From Chthonomonas sp. UBA1950 (GTDB lineage: Bacteria > Armatimonadota > Fimbriimonadia > Fimbriimonadales > Fimbriimonadaceae): a stretch of DNA of 64,000 bases. The DNA lies in assembly GCA_002336105.1 (NCBI GenBank), contig DDEQ01000047.1, positions 22,388 through 86,387 of the forward strand, written 5' to 3'. Positions 52,073 through 60,642 of this stretch are shown here, piece by piece (positions within the stretch are counted from its first letter, which is position 1; each line of letters opens with the position of its first letter). The notes under the pieces were generated by a model. It ran no database searches. It saw only the letters and a program-made list of their open reading frames with translations, and had not been told where the DNA came from. A program made the translations under genes and the position numbers.

Positions 52073-52698
52073 TGCGTAAGCAGATTTTCGGACTCGTCTC
52101 ACTCGGCTTGTTAATCGCCGGTTGCCACACTGACATGTGGAAGCAGCCCAAGACCGAGCCGCTCGATGAGAGCGCTTCGCTCTTTGCGGACGGTGCAGCT
52201 AGTCGTCCTCTCGTTCCTGGATCGATTGCTCGTGGTCACCTTCGCTTGGACGACGGTTACTTCACCGGAATTGAGAACGGGAAATTTGTCGACCAGATTC
52301 CATTGAAACTCGTCGATTCCGCAGGGAAACGAAAAACCCTGCTTCTTCGTGGTCAAGAGCGATATAACATCTACTGCTCACCTTGTCACGGACAGGTCGG
52401 AGACGGAAAGGGAATGATCGCCCAGCGCGGGTTTTCTCTTAAACGTCCGGTCGGCAACTATCATACGGACCGACTTCGCAATATGCCGGTTGGACACTTT
52501 TACGATGTCATCACGAATGGATACGGAGCCATGTACTCGTATGCCAGTCGTGTCGAGCCGCAAGATCGATGGGCAATTGTTGCCTACATTCGAGCGCTCC
52601 AACTTAGTCAACACGCCTCGCCTGCCGATGCCGATCAGGCTGATTTGAGTAAGGCTCAGGCCCAGAACGAAACAAACGGACGGCTTGCCCAGAAATGA
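52072..52698 (+). CDS. actE: Alternative complex III monoheme cytochrome c lipoprotein ActE
   Basis: 208 aa. A lipoprotein signal ends at C18 (SLGLLIAGC). One heme motif, CSPCH (C102, C105, H106), with distal Met probably in RNMPVGHFY or GYGAMYSY. YNIYCSPCHGQVGDGKGMIAQRGF is typical of ActE. It is the likely electron exit towards the caa3 oxidase. actF starts 4 nt before its stop. Confidence 0.93.
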   Translation: MRKQIFGLVSLGLLIAGCHTDMWKQPKTEPLDESASLFADGAASRPLVPGSIARGHLRLDDGYFTGIENGKFVDQIPLKLVDSAGKRKTLLLRGQERYNIYCSPCHGQVGDGKGMIAQRGFSLKRPVGNYHTDRLRNMPVGHFYDVITNGYGAMYSYASRVEPQDRWAIVAYIRALQLSQHASPADADQADLSKAQAQNETNGRLAQK

Positions 52699-53939
52699 GT
52701 GCCACGACTTTTGAAAACCAACCAGAAATGCCGTCGAAGAATCACGACACGATTGGCTTAAGTAAGTTTGGCCCTGCGGGCGGACTTCTCGGTCTCGTCG
52801 GAGTTCTCGCCAGTATTGCTTTGATTGCGAGTCCAGCGACTCGTCAGGCGATGATCGGTTCTTACCTTTTCGGTTGGACGTTCTGGATCGGAATTACGCT
52901 CGGCTGCTTTGGTCTTAGCCTGCTCTACTACACCGTTCGCGGTTCGTGGTCGCTGCCCCTGATCAGACTTTGGGAAGCAGGCGCAAGTCCTATCACCTTC
53001 GGTGTTATGGGCGCGCTTTTCCTTCCGATTTTGGGTTTCATGCCTTCTCTCTATGAGTGGGCGAATCCCGAAGCACTCCAAGGACCTCACGGTCACCTCA
53101 TCGAACATCGGCAACCGTACCTTAATGTGCCGTTCTTCGCTATTCGACTAGTGTTCTACTTTGTCACTTGGGCGCTCATTGCGAACAAGATGCAAAAGTC
53201 CGCTCGCAAGCAGGATGTTGATGGCAACTTCCGACACGAAGCGAAGAGAAGTTCTGGTGGTGCCGGTTCTCTGGTCTTCTACGTTCTAACGATCACGTTC
53301 GCATTCACCGACTGGGTTATGTCGGTTGACACCGCATGGTTCTCAACCATCTATGGAGTTTGGCTGATGGTGGGGTCTGCGCTTGGAGCACTATCGCTAA
53401 CCACACTTATCGTCTGCTTGAATAAGGACAAAGCGCCATACAACGATGCCGTCACTGGCAATGTCACAAAAGACTTCGGCAACATGCTGTTTGTCTTCAC
53501 GTTGCTGTGGGCGTACACATCGCTTTCGCAGTTCCTGATTATCTGGAACGGTAACCTTCCCGAGTTCACTACCTACTATCGGGCACGAAGCGAGTTCGGG
53601 TGGAACATAATCGGACTGATCACGATTGTCGGTCAATTCCTTCTTCCATTCCTCTGGCTGTTAGCTCCACGAGCAAAGAGAATTGGAAGCATTCTGGCGA
53701 AGATCGCCGCGTGGATTCTCGTTGTCCATGTCATCGATGTTTACCAAGTCGTCATTCCATCGCTTCCGACCGGCTCAATCCACCAAAGATCACCCGGTAC
53801 GAATCTTTGGATGGACGTTTTAGCACTAGTTTCCGTAGGCGGATTCTGGCTACTCGCATTTGGAACCAAGATTGGAAAGGCTCCGTTGATGCCGCTTTAC
53901 GATAATCGACTTCAGGAGGCAAAGAAGTATGAGCACTAA
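52695..53939 (+). CDS. actF: Alternative complex III membrane subunit ActF (NrfD-like, paralogue of ActC)
   Basis: 414 aa, about ten membrane helices. GWTFWIGITLGCFGLSLLYYTVRGSWSLPLIRLWEAGA, FVLTITFAFTDWVMSVDTAWFSTIYGVW and LLWAYTSLSQFLIIWNGNLPEFTTYYRAR are characteristic of ActF. It overlaps actE by 4 nt (ATGA) and the next gene by 11 nt, so the run is tightly coupled. Confidence 0.94.
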   Translation: MSATTFENQPEMPSKNHDTIGLSKFGPAGGLLGLVGVLASIALIASPATRQAMIGSYLFGWTFWIGITLGCFGLSLLYYTVRGSWSLPLIRLWEAGASPITFGVMGALFLPILGFMPSLYEWANPEALQGPHGHLIEHRQPYLNVPFFAIRLVFYFVTWALIANKMQKSARKQDVDGNFRHEAKRSSGGAGSLVFYVLTITFAFTDWVMSVDTAWFSTIYGVWLMVGSALGALSLTTLIVCLNKDKAPYNDAVTGNVTKDFGNMLFVFTLLWAYTSLSQFLIIWNGNLPEFTTYYRARSEFGWNIIGLITIVGQFLLPFLWLLAPRAKRIGSILAKIAAWILVVHVIDVYQVVIPSLPTGSIHQRSPGTNLWMDVLALVSVGGFWLLAFGTKIGKAPLMPLYDNRLQEAKKYEH

Positions 53940-54426
53940 GGGACACGGTCACGGACATGGTCCGAAAGAAGATCCGCTCGTCGATATGGGATATGAAGTT
54001 AGGGATATCAACTTCCCAAATATCGCCAAGGTCACGGCTGGATTCTTGATCTTCACGGTTGTTTCCGTTGCTATCGTGAGCGCTATGTTTCACTTTAATG
54101 TGCTCGGTAATAACTCGTCCGAGGATGCGCAGGCTATCGCCAAGCAACCTCGAAAACCGATGCCAGCCAACACCCCTGTACTTCAATCGAACAAGGCTGC
54201 GAAGATCGATATCATGACTCTTCGTAAGCACGAGAACGAGGAACTGAATACAACGGCGACTCTGGCAGACGGCTCCGTGAGGATTCCGATTGACCGAGCT
54301 ATGCAATTACTAGCAAGTCGGGGCTTTGTTGCAACCGGCTACAGCAAGCCTGCAAATAGCCCAGGCAACACTATTACGCAGAACGCGATGTCCCCGGCTG
54401 AGATCGAAGCAAGTAAGGCTAAATAA
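53929..54426 (+). CDS. Single-span membrane protein of the complex III operon, unassigned
   Basis: 165 aa. A His-rich, Gly-rich start (MSTKGHGHGHGPKED) is followed by one membrane helix (about 34-56) and a periplasmic tail with TLADGSVRIPIDRAMQLLASRGF. It overlaps actF by 11 nt and precedes the SCO gene by one base, so it is in the operon. No family is recognised. A small protein at this position is common in such operons and may be an accessory subunit or assembly factor; the His-rich N-terminus might bind metal. Confidence 0.7.
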   Translation: MSTKGHGHGHGPKEDPLVDMGYEVRDINFPNIAKVTAGFLIFTVVSVAIVSAMFHFNVLGNNSSEDAQAIAKQPRKPMPANTPVLQSNKAAKIDIMTLRKHENEELNTTATLADGSVRIPIDRAMQLLASRGFVATGYSKPANSPGNTITQNAMSPAEIEASKAK

Positions 54427-54427
54427 G

Positions 54428-55306
54428 ATGAGAATCGTAGACGTCACCACCATAATGATCCGCACAGTCTTCATGATTGTGGCGATTGCGGTGTCGTGCG
54501 TCGCGAATGCCCAAGAAACGGACATCCGAAAGCTAATGGGGATCGACCAGAAGCTTGGCTCAAAAGTGCCCGACGCGCAGTTCACCGATGACAACGGTAA
54601 GACCGTTCAACTCGCGAGTTATTTCGGGCAGCGGCCCGTAATGATCGTGCCTGTGTACTACACCTGTAAGTCGGGTTGCCCTGTCTTAATGGACGACTTA
54701 TTCAAGACACTAACCCGTGCAGCCCACCCGACCGGTCGAAAAAAGAGTGAAGGTCAGAAGATTCTGCTCCTCGGCAAAGATTTCGACATGGTTATGGTGA
54801 GCATCAACCCCAAGGAATCCCCTGAGGTTGCTATGGAGAAAAAGAAATTCATCCTTAGCATTCTAGAGGAGAAAGGGATTGAAGACCACCTTCACCTTTT
54901 GACGGGTAACTACGAGAACATCAAGAAGGTGACGGACGGGCTTGGTTTTCGCTGGATTTATCAACCCGATCTGGATGTTATCAAGCATCCAACGGGTTCC
55001 GTAATGGTTTCGAACAACGGAACTATTTCGAGCTACACCATCGGGTTACAGTTCCAAACGACTCCTCTCGTCGAGGCGATTCGTTTGGCATCTCACAACG
55101 AGGTCGGCGTTAAAGCAGACCAGACAGGGATGTTCGGTTGTCTTAGCGAGGACCCGAAGACCATGCATATTCGAGACACCGTTGAGCGTTGGCTCAACTA
55201 CATGTGTGTCATCACTGTAATTGTTGTTGCCGGCTGGATCATCAGTCTTCTGAGAGCAGGCAACAAATCAACGACCGACCGAGGAGGTCAGGCTACCGGC
55301 GCCTAG
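54428..55306 (+). CDS. SCO1/SenC copper chaperone for oxidase assembly
   Basis: 292 aa from the ATG at 54428, one base after the previous stop. A signal or anchor segment (about 8-28) is followed by a thioredoxin-fold SCO domain with copper ligands C80 and C84 (VYYTCKSGCPVLMDDL) and a His in DVIKHPTGSVMV. A C-terminal membrane helix (about 258-280) is present. It delivers copper to the CuA site of subunit II, which is encoded immediately after. Confidence 0.93.
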   Translation: MRIVDVTTIMIRTVFMIVAIAVSCVANAQETDIRKLMGIDQKLGSKVPDAQFTDDNGKTVQLASYFGQRPVMIVPVYYTCKSGCPVLMDDLFKTLTRAAHPTGRKKSEGQKILLLGKDFDMVMVSINPKESPEVAMEKKKFILSILEEKGIEDHLHLLTGNYENIKKVTDGLGFRWIYQPDLDVIKHPTGSVMVSNNGTISSYTIGLQFQTTPLVEAIRLASHNEVGVKADQTGMFGCLSEDPKTMHIRDTVERWLNYMCVITVIVVAGWIISLLRAGNKSTTDRGGQATGA

Positions 55307-55320
55307 CCGGTGTTGCGTCT

Positions 55321-56448
55321 ATGTGGAACTTCTCTGTAATGCCGCCCCAGGCCTCAACGTTGGCCCCTGAGCATGATGCTATCTTCTTAGTGCTCACTGC
55401 GCTGACGCTGCTGTTTACGCTTATTGTCTGTGTAACAGCGGTCTTCTTCGTGATCAAATATCGCGAAGGAACCAAGGCCGATCGATCAAGCCCAGTTTAT
55501 GAGAACCCGAAACTGGAAATGGTCTTGACGGTTGTCCCAACAATTTTGGGGCTGATCATGTTCTTCTTTGGCGCAAAACTGTATATTGCGCAGCGCACTC
55601 CTCCGAAGGACGCAGAAGAGATCTTCGTTATCGGAAAGCAGTGGATGTGGCACGTACAGCACTCAAATGGAGTGCGAGAAAACAACACGCTTCACGTTCC
55701 GATGGGTCGGCCCGTCAAGCTGACCATGATCTCGCAAGACGTTATTCACGCTTTCTACATTCCCGCATTCCGAACGCAGATGTATGTCGTTCCGGGCCGG
55801 TATACGCAGATTTGGTTCAATGCTACCAAGACTGGCAACTACCACCTGTTCTGTAACCTGTACTGCGGAACGCAGCATAGTGAGATGGGTGGAACCGTCG
55901 TCGTTCAAACGGAGACCGAGTATCGAAACTGGCTCAATAATGGCGGACAGAATGCAGCACCGGTCAGCATGGCTCAAGCGGGCGAGAAGCTGTTCAATAA
56001 AATAGGCTGCAACAACTGCCATGGCGCAACTGACTCACCGCGAGCCCCTTCACTGGCCGGCATTTATATGTCGAAGCGGAAGATGAGCGACGGCACAGTC
56101 CAAAACGCGGATGAAGCCTATCTGCGCGAGTCAGTGCTACGACCTTGGAACAAGATCACGATGGGATATGGCAAAGAGATGCCAGCCTACGAAAGCACAC
56201 TGACTGAAGAGGAAGTTTTAAGCCTGATTGCTTACATGAAGAACCCTGGAGCTACCAAAGGCTCTTCTGTAAGCAGTGGAACATCACGTGAAGAAGGCTT
56301 GGCAGCAAAGACCGACACAAAAAATGGTCTAGCGGTCAATGCTATCGAAGCACAAACGACTGATCCTGCGGCAACACCAACCAAACGAAGGGGATCACTC
56401 TCCGTCGGTGCCATGGCAGCACAAAAACAAACTGAGGGACAGAAATAA
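55321..56448 (+). CDS. ctaC: Cytochrome c oxidase subunit II with fused cytochrome c (caa3)
   Basis: 375 aa from the ATG at 55321; the frame starts earlier but inside the SCO gene. Two membrane helices (about 20-45 and 68-90) lead to the CuA domain with H143, C178, C182, H186 and M189 (FCNLYCGTQHSEM). A cytochrome c domain follows with CNNCH (230-234) and a Met ligand near GYGKEMPAY. The fused heme domain makes this a caa3-type subunit. The C-terminal 60 residues are a low-complexity Ser/Thr/Ala-rich tail. Confidence 0.96.
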   Translation: MWNFSVMPPQASTLAPEHDAIFLVLTALTLLFTLIVCVTAVFFVIKYREGTKADRSSPVYENPKLEMVLTVVPTILGLIMFFFGAKLYIAQRTPPKDAEEIFVIGKQWMWHVQHSNGVRENNTLHVPMGRPVKLTMISQDVIHAFYIPAFRTQMYVVPGRYTQIWFNATKTGNYHLFCNLYCGTQHSEMGGTVVVQTETEYRNWLNNGGQNAAPVSMAQAGEKLFNKIGCNNCHGATDSPRAPSLAGIYMSKRKMSDGTVQNADEAYLRESVLRPWNKITMGYGKEMPAYESTLTEEEVLSLIAYMKNPGATKGSSVSSGTSREEGLAAKTDTKNGLAVNAIEAQTTDPAATPTKRRGSLSVGAMAAQKQTEGQK

Positions 56449-56450
56449 GA

Positions 56451-58175
56451 ATGAGCGCTACGAGTACACCTGCGCACGATCAACCGGTTGCTGAGAAGAA
56501 CTATTTAAACGCTCAGCACACGGTCCGTTCGTGGCTTCTAACTGGCGACCATAAGAGAATTGCGGTTCTCTATTTAGTCTCGGTCACCATCTTCTTCATC
56601 GTGGGTTCGTTCTTAGCTGGACTGATCCGCCTTGAGCTGATGAGTCCGAGCGGCACCATGCTGGAGTCTGAAACCTATAACAAGGTCTTCACGGCTCACG
56701 GCGTTGTGATGATCTTCTTCTTCCTGATTCCAGCAATCCCCGCTGTCTTTGGAAACTTCTTCATACCTATTGTCATCGGCGCGAGAGACTTGGCGTTCCC
56801 GCGACTGAACTTGGCAAGTTGGTACCTTTATGTCTTCTCAGGAATCCTAGCGGTCATCGCGCTTTGTAGCGGTGGTATCGATACGGCATGGACGTTCTAT
56901 CCGCCGTATTCCAGCATGTATTCGAACTCACAGGTGACGCTTGTTATCGTAGCGGCTTTCATCAACGGGTTCTCGAGCATCTTTACCGCTATCAACATCA
57001 TCGCTACCATCCACAAGATGCGAGCACCAGGCATGACATGGTTCAGACTGCCCCTCATGGCATGGTCGAGCTATGCCACATCGGTGGTTGTCATTTTGGG
57101 TACGCCAGTAGTTGCGATTACGCTCCTTCTAGTTTTGATGGAGAGAGCATTCAAACTTCCGATCTTTTCGCCAGAGTTAGGCGGCGACCCGGTTCTGTTC
57201 CAGCACTTGTTCTGGTTCTATAGCCACCCTGCCGTTTACATCATGATCCTTCCGGCATTTGGTATTCAGTCGGAACTAATCGCGAACTTTGCTCGAAAGC
57301 GGATTTTTGGTTACCACTTTGTCGCGTTCAGCTCATTGGCCATCGCTGGTCTTGGCTTTGTAGTCTGGGGCCACCACATGTTCGTCTCCAGCCAGTCGAT
57401 GTACGAGAGCACAGTCTTCTCGCTGTTGACTTATCTTGTTGCCGTTCCATCTGCAATCAAGATCTTCAACTGGACTGCGACCTTGTATAAAGGCAACATT
57501 CGATTGCACGCTCCGATGTACTACGCACTGTCGTTCATCGGTCTGTTCACAATTGGCGGTCTGACTGGTCTGTACTTGGCAAACATGGGTACCGACATTC
57601 ACTTGACCAACACCTACTTTATCGTTGCGCACTTCCACTACGTCATGGTTGGCGGAGCGTTGACTGGCTTCCTCGGTGGTTTGCATTACTGGTGGCCAAA
57701 GATGTTTGGTCGGTTGTACAGCGATACAGCTGCGAAGATCACTGCGATCATCGTGTTCTGTGGCTTTAACCTCACGTTCTTCCCGCAGTTCATCATGGGC
57801 TACATGGGAATGCCGCGAAGATACCACTACTACTACTTCGCGCCTGAGTATCAGATCTATCACATTCTGTCGAGCTTGGGTGCAAGCCTTCTAGGTGTCG
57901 GTTTGATCCTCCCTGCGATCTACTTGACTCATTCGTTGATCAAGGGCGAGAAAGCTTCTGCGAACCCTTGGGGAGCTCATGGTCTGGAGTGGACGATTCC
58001 ATCGCCGCCTCCGACCGAGAACTTCACTGAAATCCCGATTGTCACCGACGAGGTTTACGACTTCGACCCTGTTGCCGAGCACGAGGCCAATCTTGCTGGC
58101 AAAGAGATCGAACTCCCGTCTGAGTCAGAGCAACCTACCAAGGTGGACGAACCAACCGAGGCAGGTAAGGAATAA
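56451..58175 (+). CDS. ctaD: Cytochrome c oxidase subunit I, A2-type
   Basis: 574 aa, twelve helices, with heme a/a3 and CuB. H83 in TAHGVVMIFFF binds low-spin heme; H259 and Y263 in FYSHPAVYIMILP are the CuB ligand and cross-linked Tyr; WGHHMF supplies two more CuB His; HFHYVMVGG carries the heme ligands. The Glu of the usual GHPEVY is replaced by the YS pair (Y257-S258), which marks A2-type oxidases such as those of Thermus and Rhodothermus. The C-terminal 45 residues are acidic and extra. It starts 2 nt after subunit II. Confidence 0.96.
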   Translation: MSATSTPAHDQPVAEKNYLNAQHTVRSWLLTGDHKRIAVLYLVSVTIFFIVGSFLAGLIRLELMSPSGTMLESETYNKVFTAHGVVMIFFFLIPAIPAVFGNFFIPIVIGARDLAFPRLNLASWYLYVFSGILAVIALCSGGIDTAWTFYPPYSSMYSNSQVTLVIVAAFINGFSSIFTAINIIATIHKMRAPGMTWFRLPLMAWSSYATSVVVILGTPVVAITLLLVLMERAFKLPIFSPELGGDPVLFQHLFWFYSHPAVYIMILPAFGIQSELIANFARKRIFGYHFVAFSSLAIAGLGFVVWGHHMFVSSQSMYESTVFSLLTYLVAVPSAIKIFNWTATLYKGNIRLHAPMYYALSFIGLFTIGGLTGLYLANMGTDIHLTNTYFIVAHFHYVMVGGALTGFLGGLHYWWPKMFGRLYSDTAAKITAIIVFCGFNLTFFPQFIMGYMGMPRRYHYYYFAPEYQIYHILSSLGASLLGVGLILPAIYLTHSLIKGEKASANPWGAHGLEWTIPSPPPTENFTEIPIVTDEVYDFDPVAEHEANLAGKEIELPSESEQPTKVDEPTEAGKE

Positions 58176-58180
58176 GTCTA

Positions 58181-58861
58181 ATGGCAGCTGCTTCTCATAA
58201 CATTGAGCCGACCCCGGTTCATCACCAGTTTGAGGATATCGAACAGCAGAACGAAACCTACGTGGTAGGCATGTGGACGTTCTTGGTCACGGAGATAATG
58301 TTCTTCGGTGCCCTGTTCCTTGTCTTCACGCTGTACCGCTGGAACTACCAACTTGACTTCTACAAAGCTCACGAGCACCTGGACGTTAAGTTGGGAGCCA
58401 TCAACACGACGATTCTGCTGTTCAGTTCTTTCTCGATGGTTCTCGGAGTTCACTTTGCTCAACTTCAAGACCGGATGAAGGTTCTGGCTTCACTCGGATT
58501 GACTGTTGCTTGCGCAATGGCGTTTTTGGTCATCAAAGGATTTGAATACGCTTCGAAATTTGAGAACCAGCTCTATCCAGGTTTAGGATTTACGAACAAT
58601 GTTGAGCACGTCGGTGGTGCTAATCTGGACCACGCACAGCTATTCTACGGTCTCTACTTCGCGATGACTGGCCTTCATGCAGTGCACATCATCGGTGGCA
58701 TTATCACCATCGGAATCTTGATGTTCCTGTGGTTGAAGAAGGCTCCTTCTGTAACCAAGGATTACATTCCCACCGAAATGGTTGGTCTGTACTGGCACTT
58801 CGTTGACCTAGTGTGGATTTTCTTGTTCCCACTTTTCTATCTCATGCCAAAGCCGCACTAA
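58181..58861 (+). CDS. ctaE: Cytochrome c oxidase subunit III
   Basis: 226 aa, about five membrane helices: MWTFLVTEIMFFGALFLVFTLYRWNY, HLDVKLGAINTTILLFSSFSMVLG, YFAMTGLHAVHIIGGIITIGILMFLWLK and YWHFVDLVWIFLFPLFYLM. These are the conserved subunit III patterns, including the H-V-H-G region. It lies 5 nt after subunit I and 4 nt before subunit IV. Confidence 0.95.
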   Translation: MAAASHNIEPTPVHHQFEDIEQQNETYVVGMWTFLVTEIMFFGALFLVFTLYRWNYQLDFYKAHEHLDVKLGAINTTILLFSSFSMVLGVHFAQLQDRMKVLASLGLTVACAMAFLVIKGFEYASKFENQLYPGLGFTNNVEHVGGANLDHAQLFYGLYFAMTGLHAVHIIGGIITIGILMFLWLKKAPSVTKDYIPTEMVGLYWHFVDLVWIFLFPLFYLMPKPH

Positions 58862-58865
58862 GATC

Positions 58866-59297
58866 ATGTCGAAAACACCACTTACAAACGCTCACCACGT
58901 GATCCCAATCTGGGTGTATGTTCTTAACTTGATTGCGCTGGCATCGCTGATGGCGTTGACAGTTGGCATGAGCTACGTTCAACTCCCCGCGATTGGTCCT
59001 CTATCAGGTGTAGCCGTCAACAACATCGTCGCGATGACGATCGCGACGATCAAGGCGATCCTCGTCATCATGTTCTTTATGCATGTCCGGTGGTCAAGTT
59101 GGCTCACTCGAATGTGGATCATCGGTGGATTCGTCACTGCGAGCCTCATGGGAATTATTCTCATGGACTACGCTACACGAGCACCCGAGATCGTTCCGGG
59201 CTTTGATAACAAAGATGACTCGGCATTCAACCGAGTCATGCAACCCAATCAGCCCAATCCAACCGATCCGAACGAGATCAACTTCCATCCACGATAG
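58866..59297 (+). CDS. ctaF: Cytochrome c oxidase subunit IV (prokaryotic)
   Basis: 143 aa, three membrane helices (IWVYVLNLIALASLMALTVGMSYVQL, NIVAMTIATIKAILVIMFFMHVRWSS, MWIIGGFVTASLMGIILMDYATR). The IKAILVIMFFMHVRWS segment is the signature of the small prokaryotic subunit IV. The C-terminal 30 residues are soluble and Asn/Pro-rich. It is the last gene of the cluster, followed by a terminator. Confidence 0.92.
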   Translation: MSKTPLTNAHHVIPIWVYVLNLIALASLMALTVGMSYVQLPAIGPLSGVAVNNIVAMTIATIKAILVIMFFMHVRWSSWLTRMWIIGGFVTASLMGIILMDYATRAPEIVPGFDNKDDSAFNRVMQPNQPNPTDPNEINFHPR

Positions 59298-59320
59298 GAT
59301 TGAGCAATATGCGTTTCAAT

Positions 59321-59347
59321 GCCTCGAAGCTTTGAGTGCTTCGGGGC
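59321..59347 (+). terminator. Terminator of the respiratory cluster
   Basis: Arms GCCTCGAAGC (59321-59330) and GCTTCGGGGC (59338-59347) pair over ten positions with one G-T wobble and a 7-nt loop. A loose T-rich tail (ATTTCTCGTTT) follows. It lies 23 nt after the subunit IV stop. Confidence 0.75.
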
Positions 59348-59486
59348 ATTTCTCGTTTATCCTTCGAATAGAATCGTTCTTTCTGCTACAGTGCAATGAA
59401 AGTTAGTCAGGCAAGCGGCTAATTTCGCGAAGCGCCATAATAGAGAGAGAAGCAGAGAACGCTACGTTCCCGCATCTATTCCTCAA

Positions 59487-60413
59487 ATGAGCACTTCACC
59501 TTCTCATCAGAAAACTTGGCGCGAAAAGGTCGGCCTTGCTGAAATGTTAAAGGGCGGCGTCATTATGGACGTTGTCACTCCGGAGCAGGCGATTATCGCC
59601 GAAGATGCAGGAGCCGTTGCGGTCATGGCTCTCGAAAGAGTTCCTGCCGACATTCGTCGAGATGGCGGCGTCGCTAGAATGAGCGATCCCGAAATGATTC
59701 AGGGGATCAAAGAAGCAGTTTCGATTCCAGTCATGGCAAAATGCCGAATCGGTCACTTCGCCGAGGCTCAGATTCTCGAAGCTTTGGAAGTGGACTTCAT
59801 CGACGAGAGTGAGGTTTTGACTCCTGCGGATGAAGAGAACCATGTTGACAAGCATCAGTTTACGGTTCCGTTTGTTTGCGGAGCCCGTAACCTTGGCGAA
59901 GCGTTGAGAAGATGCGCCGAAGGTGCTGCCATGATCCGAACTAAGGGAGAAGCAGGAACGGGCGACGTCGTTGAAGCCGTTCGACACATGCGACAGATCA
60001 TGAGCGATATCCGCAAGGTTCAAAGCGCCCGAGAAGACGAGCTTTACGTTCTTGCTAAGGAATACCAAGCACCTTTTGAATTGGTCAAGCAAGTACACGA
60101 ACTTGGTCGCCTGCCTGTACCCAACTTCTCAGCGGGTGGAATCGCCACCCCTGCTGATGCGTCGTTGATGATGCAACTCGGCGCTGAGACAGTTTTTGTG
60201 GGTTCGGGAATCTTCAAGAGTGCTCCATCGATCGTTGGTGCCGAACGAGCAGAGGCATGGTCAAAGCGAGCAAAAGCGATCGTGGAAGCGGTGCTGTTTT
60301 ACAAAGAGCCAAAGAAGCTGGCTGAGATCAGTGCTGGTCTTGGCGAGCCGATGGTCGGAATCAATGTTTCGTCTCTCGCAGAAGGCGACCGCATGGCTCC
60401 ACGTGGCTGGTAA
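59487..60413 (+). CDS. pdxS: Pyridoxal 5'-phosphate synthase subunit PdxS
   Basis: 308 aa. It builds pyridoxal phosphate from ribose 5-phosphate, glyceraldehyde 3-phosphate and ammonia supplied by PdxT. Conserved parts: GLAEMLKGGVIMDVVTPEQAIIAEDAGAVAVMALERVPADIRRDGGVARMSDPEMI (Lys for the first Schiff base in LKGG and Asp nearby), VMAKCRIGHFAEAQILEALEVDFIDESEVLTPADEENHVDK, GEAGTGDVVEAVRHMR and PVPNFSAGGIATPADASLMMQLGAETVFVGSGIFKS. No pdxT is in the window. A terminator follows. Confidence 0.96.
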   Translation: MSTSPSHQKTWREKVGLAEMLKGGVIMDVVTPEQAIIAEDAGAVAVMALERVPADIRRDGGVARMSDPEMIQGIKEAVSIPVMAKCRIGHFAEAQILEALEVDFIDESEVLTPADEENHVDKHQFTVPFVCGARNLGEALRRCAEGAAMIRTKGEAGTGDVVEAVRHMRQIMSDIRKVQSAREDELYVLAKEYQAPFELVKQVHELGRLPVPNFSAGGIATPADASLMMQLGAETVFVGSGIFKSAPSIVGAERAEAWSKRAKAIVEAVLFYKEPKKLAEISAGLGEPMVGINVSSLAEGDRMAPRGW

Positions 60414-60431
60414 GAAGTCTTATACCAACAA

Positions 60432-60467
60432 AAAACGAGCAGTCCCAGCAAAGGAACTGCTCGTTTT
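60432..60467. terminator. Terminator after pdxS
   Basis: AAAACGAGCAGT (60432-60443) pairs perfectly with ACTGCTCGTTTT (60456-60467), 12 bp with a 12-nt loop. The T/A runs at both sides would let it act on both strands. Confidence 0.85.
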
Positions 60468-60642
60468 CCTATATATAGACAAAAAAAGGACTCTGGCGAA
60501 CCTGCCACCAGAGCCATTTAGGGATCATGACATTGGTTGTTTGCGAGCCTTGGGGGAACTCATGCAATCAACCTGTATCTTTTGACTATGACTGTCCATG
60601 CTTCGGGCCTCAAGATATTGCGACATTGAGCGCAATTCTAGG

